Below are positions 19,958 through 28,955 of a stretch of DNA of 45,537 nt, piece by piece; position 1 is the first letter of the stretch, and every line of letters begins with the position of its first letter. A program made the position numbers and the translations under genes. Source of the stretch: Frankia sp. R82 (GTDB lineage Bacteria > Actinomycetota > Actinomycetes > Frankiales > Frankiaceae); assembly GCF_023716925.1 (NCBI RefSeq), contig NZ_JAMQQG010000013.1, forward strand, positions 1 through 45,537. Reading direction: 5' to 3'. The notes beneath the pieces were generated by a model. It saw only the letters and a program-made list of their open reading frames with translations. It had not been told where the DNA came from and searched no databases.

Positions 19958-20164
19958 GCGGACGCTACCAACTCACCCGGCCCGATCAGTCCGGCCGTCA
20001 CCCGTCCGGGCCAGTGCCGGCGCACGGGCCGCCGGGCCGGGCCGAAATGCCGATAACCGGGTGGCGAGCCTCATTCCGCGGAGACTTTTCGCTCCGGTAT
20101 GGTTCCTTCGAGCAGCCGGACTCACCGGAGTGCGACTGGTCGGATCACGTCGGACGGGAGCAGC

Positions 20165-22516
20165 GTGACGGGCAGCCCGGGATTTCCGGCAGGCGGGCAT
20201 CCTGTGCCGGGTAACGGACCTGGCCGCCGGTCGGACCTGCCCGGACTACCCCTTCGCCCCCATGATCCGGACGAAATCGGTCCATACCGTCTGCAGCGCG
20301 TCCTCGGTGAAGGCGGGATGGGCACCGTCTACTATGCGGCGCGCGATCACGACGCCCCGGTGGCCGTCAAAGCGATCCGTGCCGAGTACGTGGCCGCGCC
20401 GGGATTCCGCGGTCGCTTTCTCCAGGAAATCAGAAGCGCCCGGCGGGTACAGCCCTTCTGCACGGCGGCGGTGCTCGACTTCGATACCGGGGCCACCCCC
20501 TATCTGGTGACCGAGTATGTCGACGGTCCAGATCTTCGCCGCCAGATCACTTCCGGCGAACCGCTGTCGGAGTTCGACACCAAACGGTTCGCGATCGGCG
20601 TGGCCTCCGCGCTGCGGGCCATCCACAACGCCGGTGTCGTGCACCGGGATCTCAAACCGGCGAACGTGCTGCTGGCCAGGTTCGGTCCCCGGGTCATCGA
20701 CTTCGGGGTGGCCGCGGCGCTGGTCGGCCCCGAGCGCACCGGCGCGGACGCCGGCGACGACCCGGACGTCCCACAGTGGCTGACCCCGGCGTACATGGCC
20801 CCGGAGCAGGCGCAGCGCGCCCGCCACCAGGGCATGTTCGATATTTCCCGACCCGCGGACGTCTTCGCCTGGGCCGGAGTGGTGCTGTACGCGGCGACCG
20901 GGCGGGCGCCGTTCGGCGAGGGCACCTTCGCGGAGCTGTTCGAGCGGGTCGTCTACGAGGAGCCGGACCTGACCGGTCTCGCCCCCGACCTCGAGGTGAT
21001 CGTCCGCCGGGCTCTGCACAAGAATCCCGACCGTCGTCCCGACGCCCGCCAGCTGATCGGCAGCCTGCTCGGCGACACCGAGCCGGAGCCGTTCGAGTCC
21101 GGCAGTTCCGGCGCCAGACGCGACTGGGAGACCACGATCATCGCGCCGCCGCGCCAGCGCGTCCCGGTCGGCCCGACCGGCACCGCCGAGCCCTCCACCG
21201 CGGTCGACCCGTCCGACACCCGGCCCAGCTCGACCCTCGTCGGCCCGCTGGTCGGCGCCGGCTCGTCGGTGGGCGCAGGTGCCGCGGATGGTCCCGGCGG
21301 CTCGGATGGTGCCGGCGGCTCCGATGGTGCCGGCGGCTCCGATGGTGCCGGCGGCTCCGATGGTGCCGGCGGCTCCGATGGTGCCGGTGGCGCGGCGGGT
21401 CGGACCGCTCCCGGACCGCGACCGCGACGTCGAGGGCGACGCGCGCTGTTCGGCCTGGCCTCGGCCGCCGCGGTGATCCTGGCCCTGGTGGCCGTGCTGG
21501 TCCCGCCGTCGCCCGTCTCCCCGTGGCATCCGGCGGCGCGGCTGGGGACCTGCACGACCGTCACCATCAACACCGGGCAGCACGGCACCCCCTACTACGC
21601 CTACGGCAAGGCGCTGAAAGCGCGCATCACCGACCGCTATCCCGGCACCGACGTGGAGGTGCTGGCCACCAACGGCACCGGCGACAACCTGCTGCGCCTG
21701 CAGGATTCCACCGGCACGACCTGCGCGATGGCTGTGGTCCAGCTCAACACCACCGTGGACGCCCGGTTCGGGGTCAACCAGTTCAGCAACGGACCGCTGC
21801 CTGACCTGCGCACGGTCGGCCCGCTCTGGTTCGATCTGCTGCACGTGCTGGTGCGGGCCGACTCGTCGATCACGACGGCGGCGCAGCTGTGCGGCCACCG
21901 GGTCTCCACCGGGCAGAACAACTCCGGCACCGAGCAGCTCGGCGACGTCCTGTTCAAGAACGTACTGAAATGTAATCCACCGACCGTGCCGAACAATCTC
22001 ACCAGCGGCCTGGCGGATCTGCAGGCACACCGGGTCGACGGCCTGGTGTGGGCTGGTGGCGCGCCGACCCCGCAGATCGTGCAGGCCCTGGGCGCCGGGC
22101 TGCGGGTGCGGCTGCTGCCGCTGGCGGACTCCCTCCCGGCGATGATGACGAACTGGGACGACGCCTACCGTTACCGGCTCGGTGACCGGTTCGTCGCCGG
22201 TCGAGTGTACGAGCCGGTGGCCGTCAGCCCCGGCGACTACGCCGGCGTGCCGGAGGTGAACACCATCGGTGCGCCCAACGGGCTGGTGGTCGACGCCGCC
22301 GCAGACCCGGCCCTGGTCGCCTTCGCCGCCCATACGCTGGTCGAGGACCGCGCCGACTTCGAGCGCGCGCTGTGGGGCGCCGACGATGACCGGCATTTCC
22401 GCTCCGTACGCGATGCCATCACGGCCAGTTCGCTGTACTGCCTGATCCCGCTCGCCCCCGCCGCCGAGCGCTACTACGCGGGCATCGACATCCGCCCCTC
22501 CTGCACCGCCCACTGA
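20165..22516 (+). CDS. Transmembrane Ser/Thr protein kinase fused to a TAXI-type solute-binding domain
   Basis: A 783-residue fusion. The kinase domain (about 38-300) has GEGGMGTVYYA, Lys in VAVKAIR, HRDLKPANVLL, DFG in VIDFGVAAA and MAPEQAQ. A linker with five GGSDGA repeats and a basic RPRRRGRR patch precedes one membrane segment (about 428-450). The outer 320 residues match TAXI family solute-binding proteins: VTINTGQHGTPYYAYGKAL, the VLATNGTGDNLLRL stretch, DLLHVLVRADSSITT, GHRVSTGQNNSGTEQL, and a terminal AAERYYAG. So this looks like a kinase switched by an external small ligand. GTG 20165 follows CGGGAG by 4 nt. It is 238 bp upstream of the peptide/hydroxylase genes, same strand. Confidence 0.88.
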   Translation: MTGSPGFPAGGHPVPGNGPGRRSDLPGLPLRPHDPDEIGPYRLQRVLGEGGMGTVYYAARDHDAPVAVKAIRAEYVAAPGFRGRFLQEIRSARRVQPFCTAAVLDFDTGATPYLVTEYVDGPDLRRQITSGEPLSEFDTKRFAIGVASALRAIHNAGVVHRDLKPANVLLARFGPRVIDFGVAAALVGPERTGADAGDDPDVPQWLTPAYMAPEQAQRARHQGMFDISRPADVFAWAGVVLYAATGRAPFGEGTFAELFERVVYEEPDLTGLAPDLEVIVRRALHKNPDRRPDARQLIGSLLGDTEPEPFESGSSGARRDWETTIIAPPRQRVPVGPTGTAEPSTAVDPSDTRPSSTLVGPLVGAGSSVGAGAADGPGGSDGAGGSDGAGGSDGAGGSDGAGGSDGAGGAAGRTAPGPRPRRRGRRALFGLASAAAVILALVAVLVPPSPVSPWHPAARLGTCTTVTINTGQHGTPYYAYGKALKARITDRYPGTDVEVLATNGTGDNLLRLQDSTGTTCAMAVVQLNTTVDARFGVNQFSNGPLPDLRTVGPLWFDLLHVLVRADSSITTAAQLCGHRVSTGQNNSGTEQLGDVLFKNVLKCNPPTVPNNLTSGLADLQAHRVDGLVWAGGAPTPQIVQALGAGLRVRLLPLADSLPAMMTNWDDAYRYRLGDRFVAGRVYEPVAVSPGDYAGVPEVNTIGAPNGLVVDAAADPALVAFAAHTLVEDRADFERALWGADDDRHFRSVRDAITASSLYCLIPLAPAAERYYAGIDIRPSCTAH
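21296..21385 (+). repeat. Five 18-bp tandem repeats in the kinase-TAXI gene
   Basis: Five nearly identical in-frame units of GGCGGCTCCGATGGTGCC encode GGSDGA in the linker before the membrane segment. Confidence 0.92.
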
Positions 22517-22692
22517 CCGTCCCCCGGCGAGGACGGCCGTTCCCGCGGACGGTACGCCGGCACGGCACCTGACCCACACGCTCACCGCGTGCCCCCTGCT
22601 CCTGCCGGTACGCGACCGACGCCTGCGTTCGCCACTCCAGGCGTGGTTGTTGTGCGACACTCAGACAGCGGCCTTGACCTTCTGCCCGACAG

Positions 22693-22721
22693 GTGACGTT
22701 TCGGCTGCCGGTTTCGGTCAC
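22693..22721. promoter_or_regulatory. Candidate control site upstream of the peptide gene
   Basis: GTGAC and GTCAC flank two direct copies of GTTTCGG spaced 13 bp apart (22698-22704, 22711-22717). A TTGACC (about 22674) lies just upstream. This is in the 238-bp gap before the 60-residue peptide gene; no clear -10 was found, so the role is only suggested. Confidence 0.25.
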
Positions 22722-22754
22722 TGAGCGGAACCGTCGGGGATGAACGGGAGCGCC

Positions 22755-22937
22755 ATGGCTGACGCCGCCCTCGGTTTGCAGCTCGCCGACGTACGCGAGC
22801 TGAGTCTCGACAAGCTCCGGGACAGCGCGGACGAGGTTCTACGGTCCGGCGTCGACCAGCTGCTGCACAACGTCGATGCGTTCAGCGCATGGTCTGCCAA
22901 CGACGACAGCGGCGGCTGCCGTAGCCGGCTGGACTGA
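22755..22937 (+). CDS. FxsA-like small peptide, candidate RiPP precursor
   Basis: A 60-residue peptide. The first 40 residues (LADVRELSLDKLRDSADEVL, then SGVDQLLHNV) look like the acidic/leucine-rich leader of FxSxx-COOH (FxsA) precursors. The tail reads AFSAWSANDDSGGCRSRLD. It does not end in F-x-S-x-x; instead it has F43, W46, an N-D-D cluster and one Cys, which could be the modified core. ATG 22755 has GGGAG 4 nt upstream; an ATG at 22740 is in frame but poorly placed. Its TGA overlaps the ATG of the HExxH gene (TGATG), so the two are translationally coupled. Seen: the coupling and the leader pattern. Inferred: that it is the substrate. Confidence 0.65.
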   Translation: MADAALGLQLADVRELSLDKLRDSADEVLRSGVDQLLHNVDAFSAWSANDDSGGCRSRLD

Positions 22938-24889
22938 TGCCGGCGGCACCGCCCGGTCGCCCGCCCGACAGTCCGCAGATCGGCCTGCACACGCTGTCCG
23001 GTACTGACGTCGACTCGCTGGCACTGGGCAGGCTCGATCACGGCGTCGTGCGGCGGCTGCTGGACGCCGAGACCAGTTATCGCCGCCTGGCCCTGCGCGC
23101 CGCGCTGGAGCTCTTGCGGGTACAGCCCGGCGCTGCGGGACCGCTGGTGCCGGTGGACGACGCGTGGGAGCTGCTCGTCGCGGCCGAGCGCCGCGACCCC
23201 GCGGCGGCCCGGGCGGTCATCGACCGGCCGTTCACCGGGGCCTGGGCCGCCCGGCTGCTGCGCCGGCTGCGCGGTCAGCCCTCCGGCGCCGAGCCGGCAG
23301 GGGTCCATGCGGAGTTACCGCTGTGGGTGGAGGTCGGTTACCTGCATGCGCTGGCGGTCGCGACCGCGGTGCGCGCCGGATGCGCCTGCACCCTGGCGGT
23401 CCCCGCCCGCCGTGGCGTCGTCCATCTGCCCTCGCTCGGCCATGCCCACCTCGCCGGGCTGGATCTCTGGGACCACGCCACGGTCGAGGTGACCGACGCG
23501 GGCGCACGCGTCGTCGGTCCCCTGGCCGCGGTACACCTCACCGTTCCCGGCCATCCGGACGGCTCCGACCGTCCATCCGATGCCGACCGTCCAGGCGACC
23601 TGCACGACGCGCCGTCGCAGCTGCACTGGCGGGCGACCCGATCACTTGCCAGTGGGGTCACCATCGAGGACGTCGACCCGTATCGCCAGGTCAGCGGCAC
23701 AGCCGGCCCGGACTGGCTACCCGCCGTGCAGATCGCCGAGTGGGAAAGCCGGCTTGCCGCGGCCCGGCGTGTGCTGCGGGCGGGGCATCCGCGGACCGCG
23801 GCGGCACTCGACGCGACGATCACCGCCATCGTGCCACGGCCGGCCGCCCAGCGCTTCCGATCATTCAGCGCCACCTCGGCGGACGCGGTCGGCAGCGTGG
23901 AGCTCTCCGTGCCGTCGGACGGGGTGGACGGCGCCGTGATGCTCTCCCACGAACTGCGCCATGCGGTGCTCGGCATCGTGACGCACCTGGGCGATCTGCT
24001 CGATCCCGCGGCAGCTGCACGACGGTACCGGGTGCCCTGGCGGGACGACCCGCGCCCCGCCAGGGGCATGCTGCAGGGGATGTACGCGTTCTTCGGCGTT
24101 GCCGACTTCTGGCACGTCCAGCGCCACCTGGCGCGAGGCAACGAAGCGATGCTCGCCCACTTCGAGTTCGCCCTGTGGCGGGGCGCAGTGTTCGACACCG
24201 GCCGCGAGCTGCTGCGGACCGGGGCGTTGACCGCGCTGGGCCGCCGCTTCGTGACCGGTGTCGTCACCACGGTGCGCAGCTGGCTCACCGAGCCGGTACC
24301 GGCCGAGGCCGGCCGCCTCGCGGAACTGGCCACCACGGATGCCCGCGCGCTGTGGCACGTGCATCATCATCTCGTCGCGAGGTCGCAGGTCGCGCGCGGC
24401 CTTGCCGCAGCGTGGCTCGCCGGCGCCCAGGTGCCGCCCGTCGAGCCGGCCGCGATCGCCTATCGCCTCGATCCCGATCCGGATGCCCGCGCATTCGACA
24501 CCCGGGCCTGCCTGGCCCGGTTGTGGCTGGCCGACCGGGATGTCTTTCGCCGCACCGAGCGGGAGGGGGCGCAGCGGGTCTATCGCGGCGCGAGCGCCGC
24601 CGACTGTGCTCTCGTACGCGGTGACCGGGACCGAGCGCGGGCGCTCTACCTGGCACAGCTGAACCGGCCCGGGCAGCACCGGCGGGCGCTGGTCGGGCTG
24701 GGCCTGGCTCTCGGCGCGGACCATCCGGCGGGCCGTGTGCTGCAGATGCGGCCCGAGCTCGTCGCGGCGGTGACCCGGGAGGTCGTCCGAAGCGACGGGC
24801 CGGCGGCGGCGCAGGGGGTAGTGCCCCATCTCGCCGCCTGGCTCGCCCCCCTCGTCGCGCCGCCGTCCCCTGCTCCACCTGACGCCTGA
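22937..24889 (+). CDS. HExxH-type peptide beta-hydroxylase (RiPP maturase)
   Basis: A 650-residue protein of the family called HEXXH motif-containing peptide modification protein, members of which are alpha-ketoglutarate/iron peptide beta-hydroxylases. The metal motif is HELRH (His338, Glu339, His342) inside VMLSHELRHAVLGIVTHLGDL, followed by RVPWRDDPRPARGMLQGMYA, the family's second signature, and a VADFW segment. The N-terminal 300 residues include SSF-less but typical family segments (RSFSATSADAVGSVELS just before the metal site). It is a stand-alone enzyme, not fused to a radical SAM domain. It overlaps the peptide gene by 1 nt and is convergent with fxsT. Its likely job is hydroxylating the linked peptide. 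Confidence 0.85.
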   Translation: MPAAPPGRPPDSPQIGLHTLSGTDVDSLALGRLDHGVVRRLLDAETSYRRLALRAALELLRVQPGAAGPLVPVDDAWELLVAAERRDPAAARAVIDRPFTGAWAARLLRRLRGQPSGAEPAGVHAELPLWVEVGYLHALAVATAVRAGCACTLAVPARRGVVHLPSLGHAHLAGLDLWDHATVEVTDAGARVVGPLAAVHLTVPGHPDGSDRPSDADRPGDLHDAPSQLHWRATRSLASGVTIEDVDPYRQVSGTAGPDWLPAVQIAEWESRLAAARRVLRAGHPRTAAALDATITAIVPRPAAQRFRSFSATSADAVGSVELSVPSDGVDGAVMLSHELRHAVLGIVTHLGDLLDPAAAARRYRVPWRDDPRPARGMLQGMYAFFGVADFWHVQRHLARGNEAMLAHFEFALWRGAVFDTGRELLRTGALTALGRRFVTGVVTTVRSWLTEPVPAEAGRLAELATTDARALWHVHHHLVARSQVARGLAAAWLAGAQVPPVEPAAIAYRLDPDPDARAFDTRACLARLWLADRDVFRRTEREGAQRVYRGASAADCALVRGDRDRARALYLAQLNRPGQHRRALVGLGLALGADHPAGRVLQMRPELVAAVTREVVRSDGPAAAQGVVPHLAAWLAPLVAPPSPAPPDA

Positions 24890-24952
24890 CCCCCCACCGT
24901 GGCACGCCCGGCCCACCGCGGCGATCGCCCGGGCAGCAGCCACCCGCCGCCC

Positions 24953-24979
24953 GATCCGACGGCCCTGGCCGGACGGATC
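24953..24979. terminator. Bidirectional hairpin between the HExxH gene and fxsT
   Basis: GATCCGACGGCC, a CT loop, and GGCCGGACGGATC form a long stem with one mismatch/bulge. It sits in the 88-bp convergent gap and overlaps the fxsT stop codon, so it can serve both genes. Confidence 0.6.
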
Positions 24980-27900
24980 AGATGGGCATCGGGTCGATGT
25001 CACAGTCCAGCCGGATCCAGGCGACCACCTGGCGCGCGGCGGGGTGGTCGCGGCCGAGCACCGCGTCTATCCGGGTCAGCGTGCTGGCCTGCCGCTCGCG
25101 TGCCTCATCGGTGCGGCCGAGGGACCGCAGGTCCATCGCCAGGTTCGCCGCCACAGCCAGCGTGGAGGGATGCTGCTCGCCGAGCACCTCGGTCGAGATC
25201 GCCAGCGTGCGTTCGTCCCGCTCGAGCGCCGCGGCGAAGCGGCCCAGCGCGTGCAGGTCGCTGGCAAGGTTCGCGGCTGCGGCGAGCGTGCTGGGATGGG
25301 CCTCATCGAGTCGTTCGACGAAGGCGGCCAGGGTCTGCTCGTCGAGGTCGAGCGCGGCGTCGGCACGACCTGCCAGCCGGTCGATGACGGCAAGGTTGAC
25401 CGCCGCGGCGAGGGTGTGCGGATGCGTCTCGCCGATTTTTTCACCGTAGCGACGCAGCGTCCGCAGGCACATCGCGCGGGCCTCGTGCAGCAGCCCAGCG
25501 TGGCGCAGATCGATGGACAGTCCCAGTGCGGCGGCGAGCGACGACGGGTGCCAGCCACCGTAACGGTTGAAGAAGCGTTGCTCGACCTCACGAGACAGGG
25601 TGAGGGCCCGCGGATGGTCGCCGGCCTTGCGATGGGCCACCGCCAGGTAGCGGCTGGCGTGCAACCGGGACGGATGCTCCGCCGAGATGTCGTACAGCCG
25701 TCGGAAACCGGCCTCGATGTTCTCCTGCGCGGCCCGGGCACCGAGGTAGTCACCGAGCTCCCGGTGGTCGAGGGTGACCCCGGTCAGGGTCGACAGACTG
25801 CTCGAGCTGTCCTCCCCGAACAGTCGCACGCTCTGGACCCAGGCCTGTTCGCCGAGCACCACGGACTCGCTGAACCGGCCGAGCAGGCGCAGGCACACCG
25901 CCACATTGTGGGCGGTGCTCAGCGTCTGCGGATCATCGGAGCCGAACGCCCTGCGGGCGCGGGCATGGGCGTCCTGGGCGATCTCGAGTGCCGCCGCGAA
26001 CTCGCCGCGCCAGCGCAGGTCGGCGCCGACGTTGCCCATGAGCTCGTTCGTCATCTCGGCGTCGGGACCGTTGATCCTGGTCGACAGCTCGTAGGTGCGC
26101 TGGTTCACCTCGGCGGCCTCGGCGTAGCGGCCGACGGCGACCAGCCCCCAGCCGAACCGCAGCCCGATCTGGAGGGTGTACGGATCCTCGTCACCGAAGC
26201 CGGCCCGCCACGCGTCGTACACCCGGCGGCCGAACTCGACACTGCCCTCGTGGTCGCCCCAGGCCCAGAGGTAGTCACACAGGTTGAGCAGCACCTGTCG
26301 GACCCGGGGATCCTCGCACCGCTCGGTGTTCGACGCGACCAGATGCGGATACAGGTCCGCGTACACCGGCCACAGCGCGGGGTTGAACGGGTCGTTCGGG
26401 TCGCTTGCCGCGAGCATCACATGCGCGCCATGGCGCATGGTCCCCTGCTGCTGCGGCGTCATCCGGTTGACCAGCACGGCCTGCACGAGCCGGTGCATTC
26501 CGATGGAGCTGTCGCGATGGTCGATGCGGGCCAGCGCGAAGCGGTGGACGTCGCGGATCGCGCGGCTGAGCTTCACCGGGTCGCGCAACGCCGCGTCCAG
26601 GGGCGGGGAGATCGTTTCGTTGAACGCCCGGGACAGCAGCTGACGGGAGATCGGCGCCGGCGCAAAGGAGGCGCATACCTGGAGAAGCTCCAGCGCCGCC
26701 GGGTTGCTTTCGGCCAGCCGGTCCAGCGACACGTTCCAGGCGGCGGTGACCGGGCGCGGGTAGTCGGCCGTCTGGGTGTCGAGCAGATCGGTCAGCTTGC
26801 TCTCGAGCAGTAGCAGATACTCGTCGGCGGACATACCGGTTTCGGCCCGCCAGGTCGCGGCGGTCTCGATCGCCAGCGGAAGGTCACCAAGGGCGGCGGC
26901 GAGCCGGTCGGCGTCGGCGTCGGTCAGCGGGCCGCCGCGGCTACGCAGCAGGTCGATGCTCTCGTCACGGCGGAACACGGCCACTTCGAGGGGGCGGCTC
27001 ACGTTTGCCCACCCGGGATCACGCGAAGTGACCAGGATCCGCCCCGTCGGGGAGGCGGGGAAGTACTCTCGCACCGACGCGGGGTCGTCGGCGTTGTCGA
27101 ACACGAGCAGCCAACGCGGGTACGGGTCCCCCAACCGCAGCGCCTCGACGACCTGCCGGACGGCGACGTTCGCCTCGGCACCGACGTCAAGGCCGAGCCG
27201 CTGGCCCAGCTCGATGAGGGCGTTGCCGATCTGGACGCTCTGCTCGGCGGGAATCCACCAGATGACGTCGAAGTCGCCCAGATGCCGGTAGACATACTCG
27301 GCGGCAAGCTGCGTCTTGCCGACCCCGCCCATCCCGTGCAGCGCCTCGGGCAGGACGGAGGTGATCCCCTCGCGCAACCGGACGTCAAGGTCGACCAGCA
27401 GATCGTGCCGACCCGTGAAGTGGGGATTGCGTGGCGGCACGTTGGCCCACACCCGCGGCAGGTGACCCGACGGCTCAGGGGTACTCGGTTCCGGAGTACT
27501 CGGTTCCGGGGCACTCGGTGCCGGCGTTTCGGTGCCGCGCACGGGTGGACCCGTCCCGCTGTCGTCCCGCCGGCTGGCGGGAATCTCCGTCGAGGACCCG
27601 ATGGCCTCGGGCATGAGTCGACCCACCCCAGCGATACTACTCATAGTGATGAGATTTTCACTCTCAGTCTCGGATTGTGGACGTGGTGTCGGGCTGCGGG
27701 TCGGGCTGGGCCCCGGCGACCGCGTGGGTGGGCGCGGGGGCGGCGGGGTGGTCGGGTCGACAGCGCGGCGCACCCGTTCGACGTCGGAGCGGGTGAGCTG
27801 GGCACGCAGGGCGCCGCGCAGGTCGGGATCGGGCTCGAACGTCGTCCGGGCGGTACCGGGCGTCAGCAGACCGAAGGCGAACACCTCGGACAGGTCCCGC

Positions 27901-28955
27901 CGGTGGGCACCGGCAATGCCGGCGACCGCACGCAGGCCACGACGTCCCAGCGCGGGGACGACCGCCAGCAGCGCGGCCAGGCGCTGGGCGGTGGGCGAGG
28001 CGTAGGCGCAGAAGGCGGCGAGCCGCTCGGCCGCCGATGACGCCAGGTCCGGTGCGGCCGGGTCTGGTGCCGGCGGTGCGCCGGGCCCGGCGATGACCGC
28101 AGCGGTCTCGAACCAGCTCAGATCCCGCGCGGCGACGAAGTGGGCCCACCGGGCGATCCACCCTGCGTCGATTTCCAGCACGGGTATCGGCACCGTCGGG
28201 AACCCGGCTGCCACGCCGGCCCCGCCCGCAGGCGCACCCACGCCGTCCGGGGCGCCCGCGCTGTCCGTCCCACCCGCACGGCTCGTCCCGGTGGAGCGTG
28301 GGGGCGCCTGCTGGCCGTAGTGCCACGAGCTCACCCGGCCCGGATCGTCGGCACCGACCCCGAGCATCCGCACCCGCGCGGCCCGCAGGTCGCTCTGCTG
28401 CCAGGTGTGCGCCGCGAGCACGTCGAGGACCGCCACCGGCCCGCCGACCGCCCAACCGCCGAGTACCCGCGCCATCCGTCCGGACCGCCAGGCCGGGCCC
28501 ATCCCGTCGGTCAGCAGCCAGGTCATCCGCCGCGCCGCGCCCCCCCGGGGACGGACGGCGTCCAGGTAGTCGACCAGGCCACGATCGGTCAAACCACGAT
28601 CGGTCGGATTGTGGTGAGTCGGATTGTGGTGAGTCGGATCGTGGTCGGGAACCAGGTAGGTGACCGCGACCCGGTGGAACGCCCGCTGTTCCCGCAGCGT
28701 CCCGGCCAGCACGGGAACCGCATCGGACCACACGGCGGAAAACGTCGGGTTCGCGTCGACCACGAGGTGGAGATCCCAGGGATCCGCCGGCAGCGGGCGC
28801 AGGGCCAGGCCCAGGGTCTCGGCGAATCCACGCTCGTCCCAGCCGGTCGACGGCAGCCCACCGCGAGGTGACTCCCGCAGGTATCGCAGCCGGGTCGGCT
28901 TGTCCGCCTGGTCGTCGGCCGGCCGGTGCAGGCCACGGGCGTCGTCCGCCGTCAT
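24978..28955 (-). CDS. fxsT: FxsT-like STAND protein: vWA-like, winged helix, NB-ARC, TPR
   Basis: A 1325-residue protein matching FxSxx-COOH system TPR protein FxsT. An N-terminal SAV_2336-type vWA-like domain (about 40-320) has WDLHLVVDANPTFSAVW, a degenerate MIDAS. A winged-helix-like part (about 330-420) and a Pro/Ser/Thr-rich linker follow. The NB-ARC ATPase (about 515-790) has P-loop GMGGVGKTQLA (Lys547), Walker B WLLVFDNADDP, ILVTSRDPGW and GDLPLAIE. About ten 42-residue kinesin-light-chain-type TPRs (HPSTLAAAANLA) fill the C-terminus. It should be an ATP-switched sensor or scaffold. ATG 28955 has GGGAG 6-7 nt upstream and overlaps the VMAP stop as ATGA, so the two are coupled. Confidence 0.88.
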   Translation of the reverse strand: MTADDARGLHRPADDQADKPTRLRYLRESPRGGLPSTGWDERGFAETLGLALRPLPADPWDLHLVVDANPTFSAVWSDAVPVLAGTLREQRAFHRVAVTYLVPDHDPTHHNPTHHNPTDRGLTDRGLVDYLDAVRPRGGAARRMTWLLTDGMGPAWRSGRMARVLGGWAVGGPVAVLDVLAAHTWQQSDLRAARVRMLGVGADDPGRVSSWHYGQQAPPRSTGTSRAGGTDSAGAPDGVGAPAGGAGVAAGFPTVPIPVLEIDAGWIARWAHFVAARDLSWFETAAVIAGPGAPPAPDPAAPDLASSAAERLAAFCAYASPTAQRLAALLAVVPALGRRGLRAVAGIAGAHRRDLSEVFAFGLLTPGTARTTFEPDPDLRGALRAQLTRSDVERVRRAVDPTTPPPPRPPTRSPGPSPTRSPTPRPQSETESENLITMSSIAGVGRLMPEAIGSSTEIPASRRDDSGTGPPVRGTETPAPSAPEPSTPEPSTPEPSGHLPRVWANVPPRNPHFTGRHDLLVDLDVRLREGITSVLPEALHGMGGVGKTQLAAEYVYRHLGDFDVIWWIPAEQSVQIGNALIELGQRLGLDVGAEANVAVRQVVEALRLGDPYPRWLLVFDNADDPASVREYFPASPTGRILVTSRDPGWANVSRPLEVAVFRRDESIDLLRSRGGPLTDADADRLAAALGDLPLAIETAATWRAETGMSADEYLLLLESKLTDLLDTQTADYPRPVTAAWNVSLDRLAESNPAALELLQVCASFAPAPISRQLLSRAFNETISPPLDAALRDPVKLSRAIRDVHRFALARIDHRDSSIGMHRLVQAVLVNRMTPQQQGTMRHGAHVMLAASDPNDPFNPALWPVYADLYPHLVASNTERCEDPRVRQVLLNLCDYLWAWGDHEGSVEFGRRVYDAWRAGFGDEDPYTLQIGLRFGWGLVAVGRYAEAAEVNQRTYELSTRINGPDAEMTNELMGNVGADLRWRGEFAAALEIAQDAHARARRAFGSDDPQTLSTAHNVAVCLRLLGRFSESVVLGEQAWVQSVRLFGEDSSSSLSTLTGVTLDHRELGDYLGARAAQENIEAGFRRLYDISAEHPSRLHASRYLAVAHRKAGDHPRALTLSREVEQRFFNRYGGWHPSSLAAALGLSIDLRHAGLLHEARAMCLRTLRRYGEKIGETHPHTLAAAVNLAVIDRLAGRADAALDLDEQTLAAFVERLDEAHPSTLAAAANLASDLHALGRFAAALERDERTLAISTEVLGEQHPSTLAVAANLAMDLRSLGRTDEARERQASTLTRIDAVLGRDHPAARQVVAWIRLDCDIDPMPI
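27481..27525 (-). repeat. Three 15-bp tandem repeats in the fxsT linker
   Basis: Units of GTACTCGGTTCCGGA-type (plus strand) encode the E-P-S-T-P repeat between the winged-helix and NB-ARC domains. Confidence 0.85.
28575..28649 (-). repeat. Five 15-bp tandem repeats in the vWA-like part of fxsT
   Basis: Two units ending in CACGATCGGT and three of CGGATTGTGGTGAGT type (plus strand) encode THHNPTHHNP and TDRGLTDRGL, an insertion in a loop of the vWA-like domain. Such loop insertion should be tolerated by the fold. Confidence 0.88.

Noticed and set aside
20246-22660. 804-codon minus-strand frame opposite the kinase-TAXI gene
   Set aside because: The plus strand has all kinase and TAXI motifs; the minus translation is compositionally odd.
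22755-22937. Calling the peptide a canonical FxSxx-COOH (FxsA) precursor
   Set aside because: The C-terminus is SRLD, not F-x-S-x-x, so only an FxsA-like leader is claimed.
21296-28649. Tandem repeats as possible CRISPR arrays
   Set aside because: Units are 15-18 bp with no spacers and lie in frame inside genes.
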